Shown here one piece after another: positions 1 through 6,838 of a stretch of DNA of 15,438 nt (position 1 is the first letter of the stretch; each line of letters opens with the position of its first letter). The notes under the pieces were generated by a model that was given only the letters and a program-made list of their open reading frames with translations, was not told where the DNA came from and searched no databases. This DNA is from Archaeoglobus sp. JdFR-24 (GTDB taxonomy: Archaea; Halobacteriota; Archaeoglobi; Archaeoglobales; Archaeoglobaceae). The stretch spans positions 1 to 15,438 of the forward strand of contig MTML01000067.1 in assembly GCA_002011215.1 (NCBI GenBank), read 5' to 3'. Made by a program: the position numbers and the translations under genes.

Positions 1-81
1 GGGTGGCTCTTTGGGTGGCTCCTCCCTGGGTGGCTCTTTGGGTGGCTCCTCCCTGGGTGGCTCTTTGGGTGGCTCCTCCCT
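1..81. repeat. Three perfect 27-bp tandem repeats
   Basis: Three identical 27-bp units (1-27, 28-54, 55-81) begin GGGTGGCTCTTTGGG on the plus strand and probably continue beyond the left edge. Each unit contains two GGGTGGCTC half-units, so there is a shorter internal repeat. Because 27 is a multiple of 3, copy-number change keeps the minus-strand reading frame and only lengthens or shortens the Pro/Glu/Lys linker. Confidence 0.95.
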
Positions 82-153
82 TTTCGCACCACAAATGCAA
101 AACATTTCAGAATCCTCATTTTCAGCACCACATTTGCTGCATTTCCAAACCAT
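1..153 (-). CDS. Zinc-ribbon protein with EEPPKEPP repeat linker, partial at the left edge
   Basis: The ATG at 153 has a strong Shine-Dalgarno site, GGAGGGG (158-164 on the minus strand). The frame stays open for 51 codons to base 1. The first 25 residues form a compact zinc ribbon: MVWKCSKCGAEN, then MFCICGAKR, giving CxxC and CxC/CxxC-like pairs (C5, C8, C19, C21). The rest is a Pro/Glu/Lys linker, EEPPKEPP repeated with R between copies, encoded by three 27-bp tandem repeats. The gene lies 31 bp downstream of the VWA gene on the same strand, so they are probably co-transcribed. In archaea an N-terminal zinc ribbon plus proline-rich linker is often followed by an FHA or other recognition domain. 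That part would lie outside the window, so the function is inference. The gene is too short to be found by a length-filtered ORF scan, but the ribosome site and cysteine pattern support it well. Confidence 0.8.
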   Translation of the reverse strand, partial: MVWKCSKCGAENEDSEMFCICGAKREEPPKEPPREEPPKEPPREEPPKEPP

Positions 154-183
154 TTTACCCCTCCAAACTAATTTATATTAAAA

Positions 184-1380
184 CTAATAATCTTTTGTTT
201 TCTTTTTGTCAGGTGTTATAGTCACACCTTTGCCCAACTCACTAACAGTCTGAGTTATTGTTTTTGAGTCACCTTTAGTATGTGCCTGAACAATTGTGTT
301 CAATTCTTTTCTAAGAGTGGGGTCGGTGACCGTATTTACTATCGATCTAATTTTATCTACAATTGTAACTTTATCCCCAGCAGTTGAGTATTCAGATCCA
401 AACTTTGCAGCAAGTGCGTTTCTATTTACTTCCTCATTAATATTGTTGACAACCAAACTTTCATCACGCGTATAAGTGACTACGAAATCAATATCCTCTG
501 ATTTTATTTCTCCATTGGTTCTATACCTGACGGTTATTTTTGCAATCCTCCTGTCACCTTCGTCCCACTCAGGAACTATCGCCGCACCATAGATAAAACT
601 TTCGGTATTTGGGCCCAGTATACCAAGCGGAATCTTGAATATTGGGGGGTCCACTTGGGTTAATGCTGTTATTTTTTCATTTCCCGTGTAGAAATCAAAT
701 TTGACATCTTGTACTGGCTTTATTTCAACTTCAACATCTGAAACACCCTTTACAACATCCTCTGCAAAGATTCTGAATAGCTCAATCACTTCGTTTGCGT
801 CCGCAGCATGAACAAAATGTCCATTTGTAGTCAGTGCTATATTTTTCAGAAGTATTTCATTATAATCCCGCCCAACACCAATTCCCACAATAGGACTATT
901 AGACTTTTTTGCAAGGTCTACAATCTTCACCTCATTTGTAATACCCACCGTTGGTTGACCATCAGTTAGAAGTATAATCTGATTTCTGTAACCTTTTTTT
1001 CCACTTGCTGAGATAGCTTTTTTTAGCGCATCATAGAAATTTGTTGCACCCTTTATATCGATCCTATCAATTGTCCTGTAAACTTTTTCTTTATCGAAAT
1101 TACCACTATATCTAACCTTGACGTCACTACCAAAGTCAATTATTGTAACATAATCTGAATCTTTCAAGTAACTCACTGCCTTTTTAGCCGCTTCTTTAGC
1201 AGTTTGTAACTTAAGGTCATACTGCATTGAACCACTTCTATCGATCACTAGAACTAAGTTAATGTTACCGGTTGGCACACCAATCGCACCACTTGTTTTA
1301 AGTTTGAGCATCCAATGCACCCTCGTGGGGATCTGTGTATAACAATACTTATGACTCTGATCAAAATGGATCTGTATCAT
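184..1380 (-). CDS. von Willebrand factor A (VWA) domain protein
   Basis: This 398-aa protein has a complete metal-ion-dependent adhesion site: DRSGS at residues 47-51 (DxSxS), the conserved Thr in KGATNFYD (T113) and the Asp in LLTDGQ (D140). The VWA fold covers about residues 38-210. It is followed by a beta-rich region (about 212-305) and a helical tail ending in a Lys-rich stretch, the usual plan of prokaryotic YegL/TerY/CoxE-like or inter-alpha-inhibitor-like VWA proteins. There is no signal peptide or membrane span, so it is probably cytoplasmic and acts by metal-dependent protein binding. The ATG at 1380 has a GGTGGT ribosome site at 1384-1389. It is followed after 31 bp by the zinc-ribbon gene, and the pair may belong to a VWA/FHA/kinase-type signalling cluster continuing to the left. 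The intact frame contrasts with the decayed transposase directly upstream. Confidence 0.92.
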   Translation of the reverse strand: MIQIHFDQSHKYCYTQIPTRVHWMLKLKTSGAIGVPTGNINLVLVIDRSGSMQYDLKLQTAKEAAKKAVSYLKDSDYVTIIDFGSDVKVRYSGNFDKEKVYRTIDRIDIKGATNFYDALKKAISASGKKGYRNQIILLTDGQPTVGITNEVKIVDLAKKSNSPIVGIGVGRDYNEILLKNIALTTNGHFVHAADANEVIELFRIFAEDVVKGVSDVEVEIKPVQDVKFDFYTGNEKITALTQVDPPIFKIPLGILGPNTESFIYGAAIVPEWDEGDRRIAKITVRYRTNGEIKSEDIDFVVTYTRDESLVVNNINEEVNRNALAAKFGSEYSTAGDKVTIVDKIRSIVNTVTDPTLRKELNTIVQAHTKGDSKTITQTVSELGKGVTITPDKKKTKDY

Positions 1381-1394
1381 TATACCACCTTTTT

Positions 1395-2115
1395 TTAGTC
1401 ATTTTTTCTTTTAAAAAATTTTTGGTCGTGTCTCATCACAGGTGTAAAATTCACCTCCCATCTAATATCCCTATCCACCTTCATAACTTCAACGATGAAC
1501 GATTCATAGCTTGCCCTCTCATACCTCATCTTCATAAACAGATTTCCAAGGTTCTCAGCTCTGTCACCCACATCATAAGCTTTTTGTATGCAAAGAGATC
1601 TATCTGCCTTTCTTCAAACTTTAACCTTTGTCAACGTCTCCTAAGCCCATAAGTCCATCAGATTCTTCTTCCATCTTCATCCTTTCTTCTCTGCCAGCCC
1701 TAACTACAACGTTCTCTCCTTCAAGGATCGTTAATTCTATCTTTCCGTACCATGAGTGGAGCTTTGTAGAATCTTCTGCAAAGTACATGCTGGCTTTGAA
1801 TTCTCTCCCCATTTTCTCTCCTAACTTCTGCGTATACCTCCAGATTGTTTGGTGTGATGGCGAAGAAGTGAAGTGGTTGATTTCATCTCTGGCATCCCTG
1901 AAAGTCACCCTCAAGAAGCCATGAACCACATGTTCTTCCATTCCGGTGGCTCCTAGACTTCTTCACCGAGCACTTCCGGCTTTATATTGAAAAACTATCT
2001 TCACAAACATCCTCGTCACCTCAACAACCTGAAATTCGTTTGAATGGCAAACTCCTCTTCTTCTGGTGGCTTAGCTGGCTTGTAGTACTTCCAGACAAAA
2101 ACAGGGACATGTCCC
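1395..2115 (-). pseudogene. Decayed DDE transposase relic
   Basis: Translated pieces on the minus strand join in several frames. From about 2115 comes HVPVFVWKYYKPAKPPEEEE; then a 106-aa open stretch (1941-1621) with a helix-turn-helix-like segment HQTIWRYTQKLGEKM, followed by DSTKLHSWYGK and GDVDKG, plausible DDE aspartates; then RQIDLFAYKK; and finally a 72-codon open frame (1613-1395) containing GDRAENLGNLFMK and IRWEVNFTPVM. At least three frame changes and in-frame stops separate the pieces, and the catalytic middle seems shortened by a deletion. The overall order resembles transposases of the large DDE groups found in thermophilic archaea, but I cannot fix the family. The final piece (1395-1613) could instead be the remnant of a gene that once preceded the VWA gene, since it ends 15 bp before its start. 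Confidence 0.55.
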
Positions 2116-2129
2116 CTTTAACACAAACA

Positions 2130-2729
2130 CTACCTCAGCCGATTGTAATACAGAATGAACAGCTTGCAGAGCAGATTCCAATTCCTAACAGGATTAAAAC
2201 AAGTAATCGAACAAAAGAATTATTCTGATCCTCTGCTTCAGCGAAGAAAACAAAGCCTCAACTAAACTTATCTCACCGAAAGGTTTGATGCTGGTATTCC
2301 AGATTAAGGCTCTCTAAAGCATCAATCAACCAAGGAGCTTTATCGATGATGAATTTTGGCTTATTCTAGCAGTAATTCAGCACTTCCTTAACAAAGGACT
2401 TTGTAGTCAAATAGTTTCTCGTCGTGTAAACTCTCATCAGAATAAACTCGTTTCTCTTCCATCTAATGCTGCGCAAACATATACTGCTTCTTGTTCGCTT
2501 TAACTTCTTTATCCATCTATGAACTGAGGATTTGGAGACGGGATGAATCTCAGATAGGATTCTTGCAGTTCTTCTAACCAGAGATGTCTGGATGTAGGTT
2601 GTTGCGGAAAACTTTATTTTCAAACGGAATTTTGTTCCTCTCAAAGACTTTAACTCTTTCACAATTTCCTTTACCGACTGCATATTTTGGTGTTATTTTT
2701 GGATTTATTTGTTTTGGTAATCTGGACAT
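2130..2729 (-). pseudogene. IS6/IS240-like transposase, broken
   Basis: Starting at an ATG at 2729 (MSRLPKQINPK), the minus strand carries a roughly 200-codon transposase in at least four frame segments. Recognisable blocks in order are LVRRTARILSEI and VSKSSVHRWIKKLK (helix-turn-helix of the IS6 type), VKANKKQYMFA (strand near the first catalytic Asp, itself lost), TTRNYLTTKSFVKEVLNYC, FIIDKAPWLIDALESLNLEY (second Asp block), VEALFSSLKQRIRI (third, Glu block) and WNLLCKLFILYYNRLR before a TAG at 2130-2132. This block order and total length match archaeal IS6-family transposases. An in-frame TAG follows VLNYC, and frameshifts lie near 2650, 2490 and 2235, so the gene cannot make an active enzyme. 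I could not find clear terminal inverted repeats. Confidence 0.8.
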
Positions 2730-2754
2730 ACCCACAAGATACTTAGCAACTATA

Positions 2755-3168
2755 TCAACGTTTGATTATACCTGCTAAACCTTTAAAAAAATTTACGACA
2801 GTCCCTAATGCAAGTGTTATGGATAACATCAAAACAAGATATGCAAGCATCCCAATTTTTGATACAACATCAAGAAACTCATTTTCATAAAATCTTTCTT
2901 GCCCCAATAAAATTTGATCAATGTCTCCTCTCGCAAAATTGTTTAAGAGCTCATTGAACATAAAGTGGATTCTTGCTCCAACGTAATATGTGTTTGAGTA
3001 ATAACCAATTTGCATGTGATACACAAAGTATGGATAAAATATACACATAACTAAGAACATTAGCATTTTCCCGAATGAGTCTTCATCCCCATATTTCTTC
3101 CATTTTATATATGATAGACCAGCTAGAATTATTATTGTAAAATACACCAAATCAAATATAGTATTCAA
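2755..3168 (-). CDS. Small membrane protein, three predicted membrane spans
   Basis: This 137-aa protein is not one I recognise. Hydrophobic segments lie at about residues 4-20, 35-52 and 103-125. A polar, aromatic loop between the second and third (about 53-100) contains GYYSNTYYVGARIHF and an acidic stretch. The protein ends in a Lys/Arg tail, typical of a cytoplasmic C-terminus. The ATG at 3168 lies 1 bp after the stop of the upstream gene. Its ribosome site GAGGTGGT overlaps that stop codon, so translation of the two is probably coupled. The last codons reach to within 26 bp of the IS6-like relic. It could be part of a membrane complex with its partner; no catalytic motif is visible. Confidence 0.7.
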   Translation of the reverse strand: MNTIFDLVYFTIIILAGLSYIKWKKYGDEDSFGKMLMFLVMCIFYPYFVYHMQIGYYSNTYYVGARIHFMFNELLNNFARGDIDQILLGQERFYENEFLDVVSKIGMLAYLVLMLSITLALGTVVNFFKGLAGIIKR

Positions 3169-3169
3169 A

Positions 3170-3508
3170 CTACCACCTCTTTGTGATAGTGTCGAGATTA
3201 CTTTTTTCTTTAACCCTGCGCATAATGGATTTTATTTGCGAAGATATATTACTAAGCTGATTTACACTTTTTCCACTTCCAAGAGTTATCAACAAAACCC
3301 CTGCTAATGACAGGGTTGCAAATCCTAAAATCAGAAAAACGTACTTTATATAAGCCAATAAAAGAAAGGCGATTATTAATGTAACGCTAATTCGATATAA
3401 TTCATTGTATATCGTCAATTCTTTCATTAAGGTATATATCGCACTTAGAGTAGCTACAATCAGCAAGATAGAGATTACGCCCATAGTGTTAATTGAATAA
3501 TAACCCAT
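3170..3508 (-). CDS. Small membrane protein, first gene of a two-gene operon
   Basis: This 112-aa protein of unknown family has three hydrophobic segments at about residues 8-26, 37-55 and 57-76. A positively charged C-terminal third (KSIMRRVKEKSNL) probably faces the cytoplasm. A TATA box (CTTATAAAG, 3531-3539 on the minus strand) is centred about 26 nt upstream of the ATG at 3508, so the transcript is likely leaderless, which also explains the lack of a ribosome site here. The downstream 137-aa gene has a good ribosome site overlapping this stop. Size, hydrophobicity and coupling suggest two subunits of one membrane assembly, but the function is unknown. Confidence 0.7.
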   Translation of the reverse strand: MGYYSINTMGVISILLIVATLSAIYTLMKELTIYNELYRISVTLIIAFLLLAYIKYVFLILGFATLSLAGVLLITLGSGKSVNQLSNISSQIKSIMRRVKEKSNLDTITKRW

Positions 3509-3530
3509 TTAAATCTTACTATCGTGAATG

Positions 3531-3539
3531 CTTTATAAG
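3531..3539 (-). promoter_or_regulatory. TATA box of the two-gene membrane operon
   Basis: CTTATAAAG on the minus strand sits about 26 nt before the ATG at 3508, the usual archaeal TATA-to-start-site distance. Transcription would begin at or next to the start codon, giving a leaderless mRNA. Confidence 0.55.
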
Positions 3540-3675
3540 TGTGGCTACTGATAAAATTTGATAAGGTCACGACTGAGTAAATTTAATGTTCTTAGCAGGT
3601 ATGGATTTTTACCTTCTAATTGAGCAACTAACAGAGCAAAAATTTTATCTCGTTTCAGTAAAAACACGGATTCTG

Positions 3676-3694
3676 ACTCCTCTATTTGAGGAGT
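3676..3694. other. Perfect 7-bp inverted repeat, hairpin-forming
   Basis: ACTCCTC and GAGGAGT flank a TATTT loop. It lies in the 272-bp gap between the divergent membrane operon (minus) and the lipid-synthase pseudogene (plus). It could be a hairpin in the pseudogene's old upstream transcript or an operator. I see no ORF or RNA gene in the remainder of 3509-3780. Confidence 0.5.
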
Positions 3695-3780
3695 TTAGTA
3701 CTTATATTTCTAAATTCTAAAACTCGAGACGCAGAATTCGATTTAGTATTGTTCGGTCATCACTGTTTGATATATCGTAG

Positions 3781-4432
3781 ATGAGGTGGACCGAAATAAA
3801 ATCCTTTAAAGGGCTTATAGAATCTTGAAAAACGGGTGTCATCTCAAATTTCGAAATTTACTCTTAAGTTGGCGGAACTCAGAATATAACGAGAGACAAA
3901 ATCGCTAAACTCGTTAAGATGCTTGAAGGTTTTAACATAACTAAGATCCTCGAACTATCTCACCCAGATGTGATTTATACAAATGGCATAGACTATCTTT
4001 CCGTTCCAACGGTTCTGAACTCATCTGAGGTGACTTGGATCATTTATTTGCACAAGGAATGGATTAAAAACTATGATATTGACTGGAATACGACTTTTCC
4101 TGGAAGTTAAATAATTTTGAATCCCAAGTTGGCTGTAGCCAAGTTAACAAATGCCGTTTGCGATCTCGATGTTAAAGACATCCTAGCCTACGCGAAGTTG
4201 CGGAGAAATATTACAGATTGCCGATAGTTTATTTGGAGTGCAGCGGAAAATTCGGAGATCCTGAAGTCGTGAGGGCTGTATCTGATGTTTTAAGTGAGAC
4301 TACGCTTTTTTATGGGGGGGAATAGATTCGAGAGAGAAAGCTATGATCATGGCTGAATTCGCAGATGTCATCGTTGTTGGGAATGTGTTATATGAAAAGG
4401 GTGTTGATGCGTTGTTGGATACGATACCATGA
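3781..4432 (+). pseudogene. Geranylgeranylglyceryl phosphate synthase (GGGP synthase) pseudogene
   Basis: The family joins geranylgeranyl diphosphate to sn-glycerol 1-phosphate, the first committed step of archaeal ether lipid synthesis. Reading from the ATG at 3781 (MRWTEI) gives, in one frame, VGGTQNIT, then IDYLSVPTVLNSSEVTWI, HKEWIKNYDIDW and FPGS, interrupted by in-frame TGA (codon 16) and TAA (codon 29). After frame changes near 4110 and 4190 come [52 protein letters not shown] and [20 protein letters not shown], ending in DTIP and TGA. These are the glycerol-phosphate-binding and barrel motifs of the family in the right order. The segment between MRWTEI and the VGGTQN block is shorter than expected, so the N-terminal KLDPD motif is lost. 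The cell must have another working copy elsewhere. Confidence 0.88.
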
Positions 4433-4520
4433 TATTCTTTCTTTTTTAGGGTCTCCCTTTATCCAATCCCCCTATTTTAAAGAATCTGAAATCTAACAAC
4501 CCAAAATCTAAAATAAACAG

Positions 4521-4535
4521 CTCCAGAAAAGTGCC
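4521..4535 (+). repeat. Terminal inverted repeat of the 1.2-kb IS, end nearest the transposase C-terminus
   Basis: CTCCAGAAAAGTGCC matches the reverse complement of 5701-5715 at 14 of 15 positions. Confidence 0.85.
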
Positions 4536-4542
4536 CTATAAA

Positions 4543-5649
4543 TTACAATCTTCTCCTTCTCAAATGCTCTATGATAACGTCAGCTTTAAGCCCATTCTCC
4601 GCGCAGAACTGCATGAAAAGAGATCCAGCATAAAGACACATAACAACCCTTGGAATCGCCAGATCTCTGTAATAGATGTGCAGGTCCTTCAATCCGAATA
4701 AAGCTTTAGTGGCTTTAAAGAGAATCTCGATCTCAGCCCTCATCTCGGCAAAATCTTCGTAATCGTTTAAGCTTTGAAGGGTCATTTCAATTATCTCGTT
4801 CAAATCTTTAACCAAATCATCAAAGACACCTGAATACCTCGAATCCAGCCAGTCAAAATTTACAGGCGTCGCCTTAAATATCCTTTCAAGCTTCTTGAGA
4901 TTGTTTTTCGGCCTGACGATCGGTATAATCCTGTACGACATCGACATCTCTAAACTGTAGCAGCTAAAGCCTGCATCGGCTATCACAGCCTTTATTTTAC
5001 CGTTTAGAGTTCCCAAATTCTTTATCACCATCTCTTCCCAGATTTTAACCTTTGACGTCTTCTTTGAGAAGATCTTAACGTTAACCATGCTAAGATTGGA
5101 CAGATTAATGAGAACTGCTACAATATAGCCAACTGTTGTTCCCTTTAGAGGATCGAAGACGAATTCAGCATCGAAAGTTCCCTGAACTATCTTCTTCCCA
5201 CTTCTTCGCTTGTTTAAATCGACAGGATAAAGGTATCGAGAACGTATATTTCTCCGTCCTTAACCTTAAGATTTCTGAATACCATTCTGTTGAGGTGATA
5301 CGAGAGTTTCTTCCTCTTCCTGTGGTATTCTGCGTAATCATTTATCGTTTTTAAAACCTTTAAATCGAGTATTTCTCTTAACTTCTCGTCAAAGCTCAGA
5401 TAGAGGTAGAAGAATGCAGGAATCATTCCCATGAAGTTTCTTATCGTTTCTACTTTGAAATAGTCAATGAAAGCATCGTCTTCGATTTCTTTTGAAAAGT
5501 TTTCTTACAGTTCTGCTTATTGTGTAAGCAAAGCTGTAAACGAGAATTCTTAATTCTTCTTCGTAGATTTCGCCTCTGTTGATTTTCTCCCTTATCTCGT
5601 CTGTAATCACGAAAAAGGATTTAGTGATTCTGTTTTTAAATTTTTCTAT
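4543..5649 (-). pseudogene. DDE transposase (IS4-like fold) of the 1.2-kb IS, two frameshifts
   Basis: Three minus-strand frame segments make one roughly 365-codon transposase. The first (from about 5649) contains ITDEIREKINRGEIYEEEL and ISRTVRKLF. The second (about 5490-5220) has a Lys/Arg-rich HRKRKKLSYHLNRM and VKDGEIYVLDTFI with the first Asp. The third (about 5218-4543) holds DLNKRRSGKK, DPLKGTTVGY, the second Asp in KAVIADAGFS, PIVRPKN, and the Glu region EMRAEIEILFKATKALFG, and ends in HLRRRRL. Frame breaks lie near 5495 and 5220. The catalytic D-D-E order and spacing and the C-terminal RxxIE-type helix are typical of IS4-like transposases. No ATG is visible at the 5' end, so the start is lost or non-canonical. 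Inactive as written. Confidence 0.85.
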
Positions 5650-5700
5650 TTATCAGCTTTCTTTTTTGATTTTGATTGATTTTAGATGCTATTTTTTAGA

Positions 5701-5715
5701 GGCACTCTTCTGGAG
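5701..5715 (-). repeat. Terminal inverted repeat of the 1.2-kb IS, end nearest the transposase N-terminus
   Basis: GGCACTCTTCTGGAG is the inverted partner of 4521-4535, with one mismatch. Confidence 0.85.
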
Positions 5716-5807
5716 TTAAGAGATAAAAATATGGGGGTGTGATGTAGGTTATTTGATTTTATTCGGAAAGTTGATAAAGGGAAACCCTATTTCTTTTTTA
5801 GAGGCTC

Positions 5808-5821
5808 TTGCTCTGTTGAAA
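5808..5821 (+). repeat. Left terminal inverted repeat of the IS5-like element
   Basis: TTGCTCTGTTGAAA; exact inverted match at 6735-6748. Confidence 0.85.
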
Positions 5822-5853
5822 AAGACTATGATAAGTGATGACAAGGGGGTAGT

Positions 5854-6725
5854 GTGGTAACGAAGAAGGAGGTAGTAGCGAAGACATGCTACGAAATATG
5901 CAAGAAGGTGTTGCCGAGATACAGCAATAAAAGGGGACCGAAGAAGTACGAGTTCTGGCAGTTGATAGCGATGTTTTTGTACGGGATTATCTACAATTTG
6001 ACTTATAAGAGACGTAGAAGATGAATTTTTAGTGAGTAAGGTGTTGAGGAAAGCATTGAACTTGAAGGAAGTTCCGCACTATTCGACGATATGTAAAGCG
6101 GTAAAGAGGTTAAAGGGAAGAAGATTTGAGAAGGTTGTTAGAGGAGAGTGGCAAATTACTGGACGTAAAGTTAGAAGTCTTGGCAATAGATTCCACGGGT
6201 TTAAGAGAAGACGACGCAAGCTTTTACTACGCGAAGAAGAGTGGAAAGAAGAGGAAGAGCTGGACTAAGATGACGATAGTAGTTGACGTGGAGACACAGG
6301 TTATCCTGTCTGGAGACGTAAGGTATGGTCCTGGAAATGACGGAGTAATCTTAAGAGAAATGTTTGAAAGAGGAGATATTCTATCCTGTGATATTCTACT
6401 GGCAGATTCTGGTTACGATTGTAGGGGTAACGAAGAGATTGCTGTGTTTAGACCGATTAAAAGAGGTGGCTGTTACAAGTCTTCAGAGAGAATAAACATC
6501 TTCCTCAGATGGCTATTCTGCCATATTGTCGGTTTGTACGGCAAAAGATGGATTGTCGAAACAGTTATCTCAGTCATCAAACGTAGGTTTGGTGATCGCA
6601 TAAAATCCCGTTCCCCTTACTCAAAACTCGTCGAAGCTCATCTCATACCAGTAGCCTACAACATATGGCGTTTCTTTATCTTACCTCACCATACCTTCCC
6701 TACTCACCTTACTTATACCACCTAA
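5854..6725 (+). pseudogene. IS5-family transposase with two frameshifts
   Basis: A GTG at 5854 preceded by GGGGGT starts VVTKKEVVAKTCYEICKKVL, which includes the helical N-terminal region and ends at a TGA after KRRRR (about 6021). The next frame continues as YRDVEDEFLVSKVLRKALNL and VPHYSTICKAVKRLKGRR, the usual IS5 DNA-binding segment. A third frame (6126-6725) carries the catalytic core: AIDSTGL (first Asp), TIVVDVETQ, LADSGYD (second Asp) and GKRWIVETVISVIKRRFG (Glu). Two one-base shifts, near 6020 and 6130, break the gene. All three catalytic residues remain, so the decay is recent. Some IS5 elements use one programmed frameshift, but two shifts with no obvious slippery sites make mutation more likely. 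Confidence 0.88.
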
Positions 6726-6734
6726 CTCATTTAC

Positions 6735-6748
6735 TTTCAACAGAGCAA
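6735..6748 (-). repeat. Right terminal inverted repeat of the IS5-like element
   Basis: TTTCAACAGAGCAA; exact inverted match to 5808-5821. Confidence 0.85.
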
Positions 6749-6750
6749 TT

Positions 6751-6820
6751 GGAGGTGATTATTTTGACACGTCCTCTACGTTATCAACCAGCTTTAATTT
6801 ATTCCGCTAGTGTAAAATAA
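6751..6820 (+). other. Perfect Shine-Dalgarno site with an 18-codon ORF at the IS edge
   Basis: GGAGGTGAT (6751-6759), a full match to the archaeal 16S 3' end, begins 2 bp after the IS right end. A TTG at 6764 then reads TRPLRYQPALIYSASVK before TAA at 6818-6820. It is probably the start of a gene cut off by IS insertion or deletion, or a very short peptide gene. The product is not recognised. Confidence 0.35.
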
Positions 6821-6838
6821 TATATAAAGTTTTTATTT

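Larger units (their letters stand above)
4521..5715 (-). mobile_element. IS element, about 1.2 kb, with 15-bp terminal inverted repeats
   Basis: CTCCAGAAAAGTGCC (4521-4535) and GGCACTCTTCTGGAG (5701-5715) are inverted copies differing at one of 15 positions. They enclose a single decayed transposase gene on the minus strand that fills the element. I could not see a convincing target-site duplication. The length suits IS elements of the DDE type known from Archaeoglobus. The element is non-autonomous now because its transposase is frameshifted. Confidence 0.85.
5808..6748 (+). mobile_element. IS5-like insertion sequence, about 0.94 kb
   Basis: TTGCTCTGTTGAAA (5808-5821) is a perfect inverted copy of TTTCAACAGAGCAA (6735-6748). 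The two 14-bp ends enclose one transposase gene in three frames. Size and transposase type fit the short IS5-group elements of Archaeoglobales. No clean target-site duplication is visible; the flanks share only a GAGG string. Confidence 0.85.

Noticed and set aside
1..81. CRISPR array
   Set aside because: The repeats are directly contiguous with no spacers and are coding on the minus strand.
3..221. Plus-strand ORF of Trp/Pro/Ala repeats
   Set aside because: It is the antisense shadow of the zinc-ribbon gene's repeat linker; the minus frame has the cysteines and a ribosome site.
1335..1924. Plus-strand ORFs over the first transposase relic
   Set aside because: Their translations are low-complexity Ser/Pro/Leu-rich and antisense to recognisable minus-strand transposase segments.
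4510..5725. Target-site duplication of the 1.2-kb IS
   Set aside because: The bases just outside the two terminal repeats (ending TAAACAG and starting TTAAGAG) do not form a convincing direct repeat.
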